A stretch of 64,000 nucleotides of DNA from Pseudomonas sp. FP453 (lineage in GTDB: Bacteria; Pseudomonadota; Gammaproteobacteria; Pseudomonadales; Pseudomonadaceae): assembly GCF_030687495.1 (NCBI RefSeq), contig NZ_CP117435.1, forward strand, positions 5,956,501-6,020,500. Reading direction: 5' to 3'. Position 1 is the first letter of the stretch; the number at the start of each line of letters is the position of its first letter. Made by a program: the position numbers and the translations under genes. Positions 1 to 8,846 of this stretch are shown here, piece after piece. The notes below the pieces were generated by a model. It ran no database searches. It saw only the letters and a list, made by a program, of their open reading frames with translations, and was not told the DNA's origin.

Positions 1-590
1 ACAATCTCCAGGCCGTCTTCGCCGGTATAACCGGTGCGGGCGATAAACCAATCGCCATCGGCCAGGCCTTCGAACGGCTTGAGCTGGTGAATCAGGGCGC
101 CGCGGGACTGGGTGACCAGCTCGGCGATCTTCTGCCGGGCATGAGGGCCCTGAATGGCGAGCATGGCCAACTCGGACCGCTCATTGAGCTGCACGTGGAA
201 GCCGCCCAATTGCGCCTGCATCCAAGCCATGTCCTGGTCGCGGGTAGCGGCGTTGACCACCAGCCGGTAACCGGCGTCGGTACGGTAGACGATCATGTCG
301 TCCACCACGCCGCCCTTGTCGTTGAGCATGGCGCTGTACAACGCACGGCCGCAGCCATGCAGACGCTCGACATCATTGGCCAGCAGGTGCTGGAGCCAAT
401 CCTTGGCCTGGGGGCCGCTGACATCGATCACGGTCATATGAGATACATCGAACACCCCGCAGTCGCGTCGCACCTGATGGTGTTCTTCAACTTGCGAGCC
501 GTAATGCAGAGGCATATCCCAACCGCCAAAATCGACCATTTTCGCGCCGAGGGCGAGATGCAGGTCATACAGAGGCGTACGCTGTCCCAT
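1..590 (-). CDS. gcvT: Aminomethyltransferase (glycine cleavage T protein), 5' part
   Basis: T protein of the glycine cleavage system, which moves the aminomethyl carbon from the H protein to tetrahydrofolate. Reading leftward from the ATG at 590-588, the product begins MGQRTPLYDLHLALGAKMVD and contains the family segments VDFGGWDMPLHYGS, GVFDVSHM and ARTGYTGEDGLEIV in order. The gene runs off the left edge, so only about 195 residues (roughly the first half) are visible. A purine-rich AGGAGAAACC ribosome binding site sits just upstream. Identity is clear from sequence. The 156 bases between it and the iron permease gene hold nothing I recognise. Confidence 0.93.
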   Translation of the reverse strand, partial: MGQRTPLYDLHLALGAKMVDFGGWDMPLHYGSQVEEHHQVRRDCGVFDVSHMTVIDVSGPQAKDWLQHLLANDVERLHGCGRALYSAMLNDKGGVVDDMIVYRTDAGYRLVVNAATRDQDMAWMQAQLGGFHVQLNERSELAMLAIQGPHARQKIAELVTQSRGALIHQLKPFEGLADGDWFIARTGYTGEDGLEI

Positions 591-746
591 GGGTTTCTCC
601 TTCCGGGCTTGGCGAAGGTGCGCAGCGTTGCCATATGCGCTGGATGCCTTGAGTTACAAGGCCTGTAGCCACATACCGCAACCCGACCAGAAAGACGGAG
701 CGCACCGAATGCCGCGCATTGTAGCCGCAAGCCGTGGGCCTGGCAC

Positions 747-2363
747 CTAAGCGATTTGTCGGGCAGAGCGCCGAATCAAGCCGATCACCGGCAGCAGGCC
801 GACCAACACCAGCGTCAGCGCCGGCAATGACGCCCGCGCCCACTCGCCTTCGCTGGTCATTTCAAAGATCCGAACCGCCAGGGTGTCCCAGCCAAACGGG
901 CGCATCAGCAAGGTCGCGGGCATTTCCTTGAGCACGTCGACGAACACCAGCAACGCCGCACTCAGCGTCCCCGGCAGCAACAGCGGCAGATACACTTTGC
1001 AAAACAGTCGCGGTCCACTCACCCCAAGGCTGCGGGCAGCTTCCGGCAACGACGGGCGGATGCGCGCCAGGCTGTTTTCCAGCGGCCCATAGGCCACCGC
1101 CAAAAAGCGCACCAGATACGCCAGCACCAGCGCCGACAGGCTGCCCAGCAGCAACGGCTTGCCCGCACCGCCCAACGAGCCGGACAGCGGCACCACCAGT
1201 TCGCGGTCCAGGTAGCTGAACGCCAACATGATCGACACCGCCAGCACCGAACCCGGCAAGGCATACCCGACGTTGGCCAGGCTGATGCCGGAGCGGATCG
1301 CCCGGGTCGGCGCCAGGCGGTTGGCGAACGCCAGCACCAGCGCCACGCTGACCGTGATCAACGCCGCGATACCGCCCAGGTAAAGGGTATGCACGATCAG
1401 GCCCGAATAGCGCTCATCCACGTCGAAACGGCCGCGCTGCCAGAACCAGGCGACCAGTTGCAGCATCGGGATGACAAACGCGCAGGCAAACACCAGACCA
1501 CACCAACTGCTGGCTGCTGCGGCCTTGAAGCCGCGCAGGTGATACAGCGCCTTGCCCCGTGGCCGCTCATTACTCGGCCGACTGGCGCCCCGGGCCCGGC
1601 GCTCGCCGTACAGCACCAGCATCACCACCAGCAGCAACAGGCTGGCCAACTGCGCCGCACTCGACAGGCTGAAAAAACCGTACCAGGTTTTATAGATGGC
1701 AGTGGTGAAGGTATCGAAGTTGAACACCGAGACCGCACCGAAATCCGCCAGGGTCTCCATCAGCGCCAACGCCACACCCGCGCCGATCGCCGGCCGCGCC
1801 ATGGGCAGGGCGACGCGCCAGAACGCTTGCCAAGGCGATTGCCCCAGCACCCGCGCGGCCTCCATCAGCCCTTTGCCCTGGGCGAGAAACGCGGTGCGCG
1901 CCAGCAGGTAGACGTAGGGATAGAACACCAGCACCAGGACAATGATCACACCGCTGGTGGAGCGCACACGCGGCAGGCGCAGGCCGCTGCCGAACCATTC
2001 GCGCAGGAGGGTTTGCACCGGACCGGCGAAGTCCAGCAGGCCGACAAACACAAAAGCCAGCACATAGGCCGGAATCGCGAAGGGCAGCATCAGCGCCCAA
2101 TCCAGCCAGCGTCGCCCGGGGAATTCGCAGAGGCTGGTGAGCCAGGCCAGGCTGACGCCAAGCAAGGTCACGCCGACACCGACGCCGAGCACCAGGGTCA
2201 GGGTGTTGCCCAGCAGGCGCGGCATCTGGGTTTCCCAGAGGTGGGACCAGATTTGCGCATCGATGCTTTGCCAGGACAGCAACAGCACGCTCAGCGGCAG
2301 CAGCACCAGGGCGGCGACGGTGAAGACCGGCAGGTACCAGCGGCGTTGGGCGGGGTGGGCCAA
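747..2363 (-). CDS. Iron(III) ABC transporter permease
   Basis: Inner-membrane permease of an FbpB/SfuB-type ferric iron ABC importer. The 538 residues form two homologous halves, each with about six hydrophobic segments and a binding-protein-dependent transport EAA-type loop (first half EAARVLGQSPWQAFWRVALP, second half EAARSLGVSGPRLFCKVYLP), as in the fused two-domain permeases of this family. It lies downstream of the periplasmic binding protein gene on the same strand, separated by a REPIN. No ATPase gene is adjacent, so the energising subunit must be encoded elsewhere. Substrate is inferred from the partner gene and the Fur-like box upstream of it. Confidence 0.88.
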   Translation of the reverse strand: MAHPAQRRWYLPVFTVAALVLLPLSVLLLSWQSIDAQIWSHLWETQMPRLLGNTLTLVLGVGVGVTLLGVSLAWLTSLCEFPGRRWLDWALMLPFAIPAYVLAFVFVGLLDFAGPVQTLLREWFGSGLRLPRVRSTSGVIIVLVLVFYPYVYLLARTAFLAQGKGLMEAARVLGQSPWQAFWRVALPMARPAIGAGVALALMETLADFGAVSVFNFDTFTTAIYKTWYGFFSLSSAAQLASLLLLVVMLVLYGERRARGASRPSNERPRGKALYHLRGFKAAAASSWCGLVFACAFVIPMLQLVAWFWQRGRFDVDERYSGLIVHTLYLGGIAALITVSVALVLAFANRLAPTRAIRSGISLANVGYALPGSVLAVSIMLAFSYLDRELVVPLSGSLGGAGKPLLLGSLSALVLAYLVRFLAVAYGPLENSLARIRPSLPEAARSLGVSGPRLFCKVYLPLLLPGTLSAALLVFVDVLKEMPATLLMRPFGWDTLAVRIFEMTSEGEWARASLPALTLVLVGLLPVIGLIRRSARQIA

Positions 2364-2411
2364 GGAAAAGCTCTCAGAATAATGAAGGATTTGAAGCCGC
2401 CGTTAACAGAT

Positions 2412-2496
2412 GTGGGAGCTGGCTTGCCTGCGATGCAGGCACCTCGGTGTATCAGTGATACCGAGGTGATGCTATCGCAGGCAAGCCAGCTCCCAC
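2412..2496. repeat. REPIN (inverted REP doublet), T-type
   Basis: Two inverted copies of a REP core: GTGGGAGCTGGCTTGCCTGC at the left and its reverse complement at the right, with GTGGGAG ends outward. A truncated third piece (TGCTCCCACAT) follows at about 2504. It lies inside the intergenic gap between the iron binding-protein gene and the permease gene. Confidence 0.88.
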
Positions 2497-2543
2497 ACAA
2501 ACCTGCTCCCACATTTGGAGCTGCGGTGTCCTACAGAGTGTAC

Positions 2544-3548
2544 TTAGTTCCAGCCAGCGCGATCCATCAGGCGAATCGCCTCAGCCTGGCGCTTGCCCGC
2601 CACTTCCACCGGCAAGGTGTCCGCGACGAACTTGCCCCAGGTCGCCACTTCGGCCGACGGCGGTACCGCCGGGTTGGCCGGGAATTCCTGGTTCACGTCG
2701 GCAAAGATCTTCTGCGCCTCAGGCGTGGTCATCCACTCCACCAAGGCCTTGGCCGCTTCCGGGTGCGGTGCGTGCTTGGTCAGGCCGATGCCCGAGAGGT
2801 TCACATGCACGCCACGGTCGCCCTGGTTCGGCCAGAACAGCTTCACCGCCAGCTTCGGGTTCTGCTTGTGCAGGCGCCCGTAGTAGTAGGTGTTGACGAT
2901 ACCCACGTCGCATTGCCCGGCGTTGATGGCTTCGAGCACCGCAATGTCATCGGAGAACACGTCGGTGGACAGGTTGTTGACCCAACCCTTGACGATTTCT
3001 TCGGTCTTGGCCGCGCCATGGGTTTCGATCAGGGTGGCGGTCAGCGACTGGTTGTAGACCTTCTTGGCCGTGCGCAGGCACAGGCGACCTTCCCACTGCT
3101 TGTCGGCCAGGGCTTCGTAGGTGGTCAGGTCACCCGGTTTCACGCGGTCGGTGGAATAGGCGATGGTCCGCGCGCGCAGGCTCAGGCCAGTCCAGGCGTG
3201 GCTGGAGGAGCGGTATTGCAGGGGAATGTTCTTGTCGATCACCGGCGAGGTGAACGGTTGCAGGATGCCCATCTGCTCGGCCTGCCAGAGGTTGCCGGCA
3301 TCGACGGTGAGCAGCAGGTCGGCGGTGGCGTTTTCGCCCTCGGCCTTGATGCGCTGCATCAGCGGGGCTTCCTTGTCGGTGATGAACTTCACCTGTACGC
3401 CGGTCTTCTGGGTGTAGGCGTCGAATACCGGCTTGATCAGTTCGTCGATGCGCGAGGAGTAGACCACCACTTCGTCGGCTGCCTGCACGGTGGTGCTGCC
3501 GATCAGGGTGAGTGCCAGGGCAGTCAGGAGGCGCTTGGGTGCCAACAT
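2544..3548 (-). CDS. Iron(III) ABC transporter substrate-binding protein
   Basis: Periplasmic ferric-iron binding protein (FbpA/AfuA/HitA class, 334 residues). Residues 1-23 are a typical signal peptide ending VQA, and the mature protein begins [10 protein letters not shown], as is usual in this family. The run of tyrosines at 221-223 (NTYYYGRL) matches the conserved Tyr pair that binds Fe(III). The first gene of a two-gene operon with the permease downstream; a Fur-box-like palindrome lies about 30 bases upstream of the start, so iron-repressed expression is likely. An AGAGACCGCCCCC stretch before the ATG gives only a weak ribosome binding site. Confidence 0.9.
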   Translation of the reverse strand: MLAPKRLLTALALTLIGSTTVQAADEVVVYSSRIDELIKPVFDAYTQKTGVQVKFITDKEAPLMQRIKAEGENATADLLLTVDAGNLWQAEQMGILQPFTSPVIDKNIPLQYRSSSHAWTGLSLRARTIAYSTDRVKPGDLTTYEALADKQWEGRLCLRTAKKVYNQSLTATLIETHGAAKTEEIVKGWVNNLSTDVFSDDIAVLEAINAGQCDVGIVNTYYYGRLHKQNPKLAVKLFWPNQGDRGVHVNLSGIGLTKHAPHPEAAKALVEWMTTPEAQKIFADVNQEFPANPAVPPSAEVATWGKFVADTLPVEVAGKRQAEAIRLMDRAGWN

Positions 3549-3577
3549 GGGGGCGGTCTCTCATTTGCAAAAAGAGG

Positions 3578-3602
3578 GCAAATGATAAGGACTCACATTT
3601 GC
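3578..3602. promoter_or_regulatory. Fur-box-like operator
   Basis: A 25-base imperfect palindrome with GCAAATGATAA on one side and perfect 7-base ends GCAAATG / CATTTGC. Against an idealised extended Fur palindrome I count about 20 of 24 matches. A further CATTTGC at 3562-3568 faces it. It lies immediately upstream of the iron binding-protein gene. Confidence 0.6.
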
Positions 3603-3667
3603 TGGCGCTTGGTGGAGGCGTTACCAGATGTTGCATGAGTGGGATTTGTAGTGGGGCTGATGGCCTC

Positions 3668-3691
3668 ATCGCGGGCAAGCCCGCTCCCACA
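3668..3691. repeat. Solitary REP element, C-type
   Basis: Single REP core reading ATCGCGGGCAAGCCCGCTCC then CAC, without an inverted partner nearby. It lies between the ubiI-like gene's 3' end and the region upstream of the iron transporter. The stem GCGGGC/GCCCGC is perfect. Confidence 0.8.
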
Positions 3692-3708
3692 GGGACTGTA
3701 TTTCAAGG

Positions 3709-4932
3709 TCAGGGTTTGGCGAGGTCTGGGAGGTCGCCACTTAAACCCAACGCTTGACGCACAAACACCGCTTTAGCTTCGGGCATCTGGTCGACCATCT
3801 TCAGCCCGGCATTGCGCAACCAGCGCAGTGGCAGTTGGTCGGCCTGGAACAAGCGCTCAAAACCCTCCATCGCCGCCATCAACGCCAGGTTGTGCGGCAT
3901 GCGCCGACGCTCATAACGGCTCAACACTTTCACATCCGCCAGGCGCTGGCCGCGTTCGTTGGCTGACAGCAGCACTTCGGCCAGTGTCGCCGCGTCGAGG
4001 AAGCCCAGGTTCACGCCCTGCCCCGCCAATGGGTGGATCACGTGGGCCGCGTCGCCGATCAACGCCAGGCCTTCGGCCACGTAGCGTTTGGCGTGGCGCT
4101 GGCGCAAGGGCACGCAGACGCGCGGGTCGGCGCTGATCACCGTGCCCAGGCGGCCTTCAAAGGCGCGCTCGAGTTCGCGACAGAAGCTCTCATCGTCCAG
4201 CGCCATCAGGCGTTCGGATTCAGCCGGTGTGGTGGACCAGACGATCGAACACCAGTCCTCCTGACCGTCCCGCACCAACGGCAAGAACGCCAGTGGGCCG
4301 GTGTCGGTAAAACGCTGCCAGGCTGTGCGCTGATGCGGTTGGCTGCTGCGCACGCTGGTGACGATGGCGTTGTGCAGGTAATCCCATTCACGGGTCGCGG
4401 TGCCGGTGAGGCGGCGCACGGCGGAGTTGGCGCCGTCGGCCGCCACCACCAGCGGCGCGCGCAAGGTGCGGCCGTCGGCCAGGGTCAGCAGCCAGTCGTC
4501 GCCGGAGCGGCGCATCTGTTCCAGGCGCGCATTGGCCAACAGGCCCAGGTCGCAGTCGTGCAAACGATCGAGCAAGGCGTCCTGGACCACACGGTTTTCG
4601 ACGATATGCCCCAGCACTTCGGCATGCACGCTGGCCGCCGAAAAATGGATCTGCCCGGTGCCGCTGCCGTCCCACACCTGCATCTCGCCGTAAGGGCTGG
4701 CGCGGCGCTCGACAATGCCGTCCCACACGCCAAGGCGTTCGAGGATGCGCTGGCTGGCCGCCGACAACGCGCTCACGCGGGGTTCAAAGGCTGCGTCACG
4801 GTCGAAGGGTTTGACACTCAGCGGGCTGCCGTCCAGCAGCAGCACTTGCAGGCCACTGCCCTGCAACGCCAGCGCCAGGGCGCTTCCGACCATTCCGGCC
4901 CCGACAATCAGCACATCTGCGCGCATGTCCAT
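3709..4932 (-). CDS. ubiI: UbiH/UbiF/VisC family FAD-dependent hydroxylase
   Basis: Flavoprotein monooxygenase of ubiquinone biosynthesis, 407 residues. It has the N-terminal dinucleotide motif GAGMVG (residues 11-16), a central VVAADGANSAVRR motif and the FAD ribityl-binding motif GDAAHVIHPLAGQGVN near residue 292. By position in the Pseudomonas order (last of ygfB-pepP-ubiH-thioesterase-ubiI) it corresponds to the visC/ubiI gene, which hydroxylates ring C5 in E. coli. Sequence alone cannot assign the exact ring position. It follows the thioesterase-like gene by only three bases, so the two are probably co-transcribed. Confidence 0.88.
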   Translation of the reverse strand: MDMRADVLIVGAGMVGSALALALQGSGLQVLLLDGSPLSVKPFDRDAAFEPRVSALSAASQRILERLGVWDGIVERRASPYGEMQVWDGSGTGQIHFSAASVHAEVLGHIVENRVVQDALLDRLHDCDLGLLANARLEQMRRSGDDWLLTLADGRTLRAPLVVAADGANSAVRRLTGTATREWDYLHNAIVTSVRSSQPHQRTAWQRFTDTGPLAFLPLVRDGQEDWCSIVWSTTPAESERLMALDDESFCRELERAFEGRLGTVISADPRVCVPLRQRHAKRYVAEGLALIGDAAHVIHPLAGQGVNLGFLDAATLAEVLLSANERGQRLADVKVLSRYERRRMPHNLALMAAMEGFERLFQADQLPLRWLRNAGLKMVDQMPEAKAVFVRQALGLSGDLPDLAKP

Positions 4933-4935
4933 GGT

Positions 4936-5421
4936 TTAAGCCTGTCTCGCTGGCGGCTTGCGCCGCACGTAAAGGGTTTTATCGACGCGCGCCACCAGGG
5001 TGCCGGCGCCGTCATGAATCTGCACCTTGAGGTGGGGCAAGTACTTCTCGCCCCCTTCGGTCTGCCGGCGGATCTCGTCGAGCAAGGCGTCGTCGATGGA
5101 AAACTCGGCAAACACCGGGCCTTTGCCCGGCGAGATGAAGTCGATGCTGGCGGCCTTGTCCCAGACGATGTAGTCGCGGCCCAGGTTCTCCATGAGCATC
5201 AACATGTAGAACGGATCGACCATCGAATACAGGCTGCCGCCGAACTGCGTGCCGACGTAGTTACGGTTGTACCAGCCCAGGCCCATGCGCACTTTGACGT
5301 GACGAAAATCGGCGCTCATCTGCTGCACGCTGACGCCCGCGCCCAGGTACGGCGGGTACAGGGTCATGATCCAACGCAACAGCCGCGCCTTGCCCAGGCG
5401 CTCGATCAACCACTTACGCAT
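4936..5421 (-). CDS. Hotdog-fold thioesterase-like protein (DUF4442)
   Basis: 161 residues starting MRKWLIERLGKARLLR. I chose the start at 5421, because a longer frame would read far into ubiH; this start overlaps the ubiH stop by eight bases (ATGCGTAA), consistent with translational coupling. The middle (NRNYVGTQFGGSLYSMVDPF) matches the DUF4442 / YiiD C-terminal type of hotdog proteins, which resemble acyl-CoA thioesterases. No substrate can be read from the sequence. Sitting between two ubiquinone hydroxylase genes is conserved in pseudomonads, but a role in ubiquinone synthesis is only inferred. Confidence 0.8.
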   Translation of the reverse strand: MRKWLIERLGKARLLRWIMTLYPPYLGAGVSVQQMSADFRHVKVRMGLGWYNRNYVGTQFGGSLYSMVDPFYMLMLMENLGRDYIVWDKAASIDFISPGKGPVFAEFSIDDALLDEIRRQTEGGEKYLPHLKVQIHDGAGTLVARVDKTLYVRRKPPARQA

Positions 5422-6601
5422 CGGGACGCGTGCCCAGGCCCATGGCCTGACGGGCGAACCAGCGTTTGGCCGGCGGCAACAGGTCGAGGCCGAGCAGGCC
5501 CATGTTGCGGCCCAGGGCGACCAGCGGTTGGGCGCTGCCAAACAGGCGCGTGACCTGGTCGGAGAAACCCACGGTCAATTTCTGATCCAGGCGCTGGCGT
5601 TCGCGGTAGCCCTGCAAGGTCGCCAGGTCACCCGGCACTTGCGGCCCGGCCAGCAAGGCTTCGGCCAGGGCCACGGCATCGCGCAGCGACAGGTTGAAGC
5701 CCTGCCCGGCAATCGGGTGCAGGCTGTGGGCGGCATTGCCGAGGATCGCCAGGTGGGAACGCACTTGTTCTTCGGCTTCCACCAGGGTCAACGGATACAG
5801 GTGACGCGCGCCGACTTGCTTCAGCGTGCCCAGGCGGTAGCCAAACACGCCCTGCAATTCGCTGAGGAAGCTGCGTTCATCGAGGTTGGCCAGACGCTGG
5901 GCGTCCATGCCGATGCGCGTCCATACCAGTGCGCAACGGTTGTCCGGCAGCGGCAGCAGGGCCATCGGGCCGTCATCGGTGAAGCGCTCGAAGGCTTCGC
6001 CGTTGTGGGCTTCGCTGGGGGTGATGTTGGCGATCAGCGCGCTCTGGTTGTACGGGCGGGTCTTCACGCCGATGCCCAGTTGCTCGCGCAGGCCGGAGCG
6101 GCCACCGTCGGCGAGCACGGCGAGGTCGCATTCCAGCACGGTTTCATCGTTGAGGGTCAGGCGATAGCCGTCGGGTAGCGGCTCCATGCGCGTGACTTCG
6201 GCCGGGCAGCGCCAGCTGACCACGTCTTTGTCCAGGCCTTGCCACAGGCATTGGCCGAGCCAGGCGTTCTCGACGACATAGCCGAGCGCCGGCACGCCCT
6301 CTTCCATGGCGGACAGGCGCGCCGTGGAGAAACGCCCACGGTCCGACACATGGATCTGCTTGATCGGCTCGGCGCGGCGGGCAATGTCCTGCCACAAACC
6401 CAGGCGCTGATAGATCTGCTTGGCGCCGTAGGACAACGCCGACGAACGCGCATCGTAGCTCGGCTGGTAGCTGTCGCCCGGGGCGAACGGCTCGATCATC
6501 AGGATCTTCCAGCCACGGGCCTTCGCCCCGGCCTGCAAGGCCAGCGCGAGGCTGGCGCCGACCAGGCCGCCGCCGATGATCGCCAGGTTGACCCGGCTCA
6601 T
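5414..6601 (-). CDS. ubiH: 2-octaprenyl-6-methoxyphenol hydroxylase
   Basis: FAD-dependent ring hydroxylase of aerobic ubiquinone biosynthesis, 395 residues. Visible motifs are the N-terminal GGGLVGASLALAL, the central DLAVLADGGRSGLRE and the late motif GNAAHSLHPIAGQGFNLSLR. The GNAAH variant, instead of GDAAH, is as in E. coli UbiH and helps separate it from the second hydroxylase in the operon. Its ATG overlaps the pepP stop by four bases (ATGA), and its own stop overlaps the next gene by eight, so the unit is tightly coupled. Confidence 0.93.
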   Translation of the reverse strand: MSRVNLAIIGGGLVGASLALALQAGAKARGWKILMIEPFAPGDSYQPSYDARSSALSYGAKQIYQRLGLWQDIARRAEPIKQIHVSDRGRFSTARLSAMEEGVPALGYVVENAWLGQCLWQGLDKDVVSWRCPAEVTRMEPLPDGYRLTLNDETVLECDLAVLADGGRSGLREQLGIGVKTRPYNQSALIANITPSEAHNGEAFERFTDDGPMALLPLPDNRCALVWTRIGMDAQRLANLDERSFLSELQGVFGYRLGTLKQVGARHLYPLTLVEAEEQVRSHLAILGNAAHSLHPIAGQGFNLSLRDAVALAEALLAGPQVPGDLATLQGYRERQRLDQKLTVGFSDQVTRLFGSAQPLVALGRNMGLLGLDLLPPAKRWFARQAMGLGTRPDA

Positions 6602-7920
6602 CGGGCAGCCGCCATCAGCGCTTCAATGTCGGCGACGGTCTTGGGCACGCCGCCGGTCAGGATTTCACAGCCTTGCTTGGTCACTACCACGTCGTCCTCG
6701 ATGCGTACGCCAATGCCACGCCATTTCTTTGCCACAGTCTGGTTGTCCGGCGCGATGTAGATCCCCGGCTCCACGGTCAAGGCCATGCCGACTTCCAGCA
6801 CACGCCATTCACCGCCCACTTTGTACTCGCCCACATCATGCACATCCATGCCCAGCCAATGACCGGCGCGGTGCATATAGAAGGCTTTATAGGCTTCGCT
6901 GGCGATCAGCTCGCCGACGTCGCCCTGCAACAAGCCCAGCTTGACCAGCCCGGCGGTAATGACCTGCACGGTGGCCTCGTGGGCCTGGTTCCAATGTTTA
7001 TTGGGAGCGATCTCGGCAAAGGCGGCTTCCTGGGAGGCCAGCACAATCTCGTAGATCGCCTTTTGCTCCGGCGAAAACCTGCCGTTGACCGGCCAGGTGC
7101 GGGTGATGTCGCTGGCATAGCAGTCGATCTCGCAACCGGCGTCGATCAGCACCAGGTCGCCGTCCTTGAGCAGCGCGTCATTCTGCTGGTAATGCAGGAT
7201 GCAGCTGTTGCGTCCAGCAGCGACGATAGAACCATAGGCCGGCATCTTCGCGCCGCCCTTGCGGAATTCGTAGTCCAGCTCGGCTTCCAGGCTGTACTCG
7301 TGCAACCCCGCGCGGCTGGCCTGCATCGCCCGCACATGGGCGGCGCAGGAGATGCGCGCGGCTTCGCGCATCACCTTCACTTCTGCCGCCGATTTATACA
7401 GGCGCATGTCGTGGAGCAGATGATCCAGGGCAACAAATTCGTTCGGTGGCTGGGCGCCGAGGTGCGCTTTAGAGCGGATCACGTTGATCCACTCCATCAG
7501 GTGCCGGTCGAATTCGGCATTGCTGCCCATGGCCGAATACACCCGGTCGCGGCCTTCGATCAGGCCGGGCAGGATGTCGTCGATATCGGTGATGGGGAAC
7601 GCGTCGTCGGCGCCAAAGTCACGGATCGCGCCTTCGGTGCCGGCGCGCAGGCCGTCCCACAGTTCGCGCTCGGCGTTGCGTTCGCGGCAGAACAGCACGT
7701 ACTCGCCATGCAGGCGACCGGGCATCAGCACGATCACCGCTTCCGGCTCGGGGAAACCGCTCAGGTACTGGAAGTCGCTGTCCTGGCGGTAGACGTGCTC
7801 GACATCACGGTTGCGGATGGCCACGGCGGCGGCCGGCAGGATCGCGATGCTGTTGGGTTCCATCTGCGCCATGAGCGCCTTGCGGCGCCGGGTGTATTCC
7901 GCTCGGGGGATATGAATCAT
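6598..7920 (-). CDS. pepP: Xaa-Pro aminopeptidase (aminopeptidase P II)
   Basis: Cytoplasmic metallopeptidase that removes N-terminal residues preceding proline; 440 residues. The N-terminal creatinase-like domain begins MIHIPRAEYTRRRKAL and includes FQYLSGFPEPEAV. The catalytic pita-bread domain shows the expected dimetal ligands: Asp in VLIDAGCEIDCYASDITRT, His in GHWLGMDVHDVG, Glu in VEPGIYI and Glu in GVRIEDDVVV. It is second in the operon, after ygfB and overlapping ubiH by four bases. This pepP-ubiH linkage is shared with E. coli. Confidence 0.95.
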   Translation of the reverse strand: MIHIPRAEYTRRRKALMAQMEPNSIAILPAAAVAIRNRDVEHVYRQDSDFQYLSGFPEPEAVIVLMPGRLHGEYVLFCRERNAERELWDGLRAGTEGAIRDFGADDAFPITDIDDILPGLIEGRDRVYSAMGSNAEFDRHLMEWINVIRSKAHLGAQPPNEFVALDHLLHDMRLYKSAAEVKVMREAARISCAAHVRAMQASRAGLHEYSLEAELDYEFRKGGAKMPAYGSIVAAGRNSCILHYQQNDALLKDGDLVLIDAGCEIDCYASDITRTWPVNGRFSPEQKAIYEIVLASQEAAFAEIAPNKHWNQAHEATVQVITAGLVKLGLLQGDVGELIASEAYKAFYMHRAGHWLGMDVHDVGEYKVGGEWRVLEVGMALTVEPGIYIAPDNQTVAKKWRGIGVRIEDDVVVTKQGCEILTGGVPKTVADIEALMAAAR

Positions 7921-7940
7921 GGGCAGATGGGCGTCCTTTC

Positions 7941-8498
7941 TTAGTGCAGCGACGGCTTGGGTGCGGCGGGCTCAGCGGACTTCTTGGTCTCGGTGAACAG
8001 CAGCAGCGGTGCGACGCGCAGGTATTCCATGACTTCCATGTAGTCGCCTTCGCCGTCTTCGGACTCTTCCAGGGCGTCTTGCACCTGGGAGATCGCTGCC
8101 AAATCCTGCAACACTTCCTTGGCGTCGGTGCTCAGTTCCAGGCCGCCGGCGTTGACGCCGAAACCGTGGAGGAAGCCCTGGCACCATTGGCCCAGCGCGG
8201 CGGCGCGTTCGGTCAGTGGCGCGTCGTCGGTCGGCAGCAGCAGGACCACGGTGACGTCGTCACCGGTCAGCTCGCCCTTGACCATTTCCTGCAGGCCGAT
8301 CAGCGCGTTTCGCACGTTCTCGGTCGGCTCGGTTTCCAGCAGCTCGGCCACATCGGCCAGCCAGTTGTCGGCATCAAAGCCTACGCCGGTGCAGCTGCGG
8401 CCCAGCAACACGCCGTGCAATTCGGCCGGCGAGCAAGGGTGGCCGCTGGTGCTCAGCAGTTTGGAGAAAGCGTCGTACGGGGAGTTCTGAATGGGCAT
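7941..8498 (-). CDS. ygfB: YgfB/YecA family protein (UPF0149)
   Basis: 185-residue acidic protein of the UPF0149 family. It has the family features: an N-terminal [18 protein letters not shown] segment, the central [15 protein letters not shown] stretch (here [16 protein letters not shown]), and an acidic C-terminal region rich in Glu and Asp. It is the first gene of the minus-strand ubi operon, 20 bases before pepP. E. coli has the same ygfB-pepP-ubiH order. In P. aeruginosa a YgfB protein has been linked to control of the AmpDh3 amidase gene; whether that applies here is not visible from sequence. Confidence 0.88.
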   Translation of the reverse strand: MPIQNSPYDAFSKLLSTSGHPCSPAELHGVLLGRSCTGVGFDADNWLADVAELLETEPTENVRNALIGLQEMVKGELTGDDVTVVLLLPTDDAPLTERAAALGQWCQGFLHGFGVNAGGLELSTDAKEVLQDLAAISQVQDALEESEDGEGDYMEVMEYLRVAPLLLFTETKKSAEPAAPKPSLH

Positions 8499-8636
8499 GG
8501 TGAGCTAGGCGCCAGACGGCGCAATGTCTAGAATGGAGCGCTGTATCCTAGCACCGGCAGACGTACCAAGACTATCAAGGGCGTCAGATCGTTTATCCTG
8601 CAGTTGCCATTCATCAGACAAATCCAGTGGAACCCA

Positions 8637-8846
8637 ATGGAAGACACCGACCTGCAAGCGCTGATGGCCAGACTCGAATTGCTAATTGATCGGGTCGAGC
8701 AACTTAAGAGTCAAAATGGACTCCTACTAGCTCAGGAAAAAACCTGGCGCGAGGAACGCGCTCACCTCATTGAAAAAAACGAAATCGCCCGGCGTAAGGT
8801 CGAATCGATGATTTCGCGCCTGAAGGCCCTGGAGCAAGACTCATGA
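8637..8846 (+). CDS. TIGR02449 family coiled-coil protein, ZapB-like
   Basis: 69 residues, starting MEDTDLQALMARLELLIDRV. Heptad-like leucines continue through the whole chain, ending SRLKALEQDS, so it should be a short parallel coiled coil. I chose 8637 over an in-frame ATG 33 bases upstream because the protein family starts here and a GTGGA purine tract precedes it. Its stop overlaps the zapA ATG by four bases, so it is translated with zapA. A role in cell division is inferred from this coupling and the coiled coil; it is not demonstrated. Confidence 0.85.
   Translation: MEDTDLQALMARLELLIDRVEQLKSQNGLLLAQEKTWREERAHLIEKNEIARRKVESMISRLKALEQDS

Noticed and set aside
1389..3638. 749-residue plus-strand open frame over the iron permease and binding protein.
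   Set aside because: It is antisense to two well-recognised genes, is rich in His, Gln and Arg and has no family motifs. High-G+C genomes produce such shadows.
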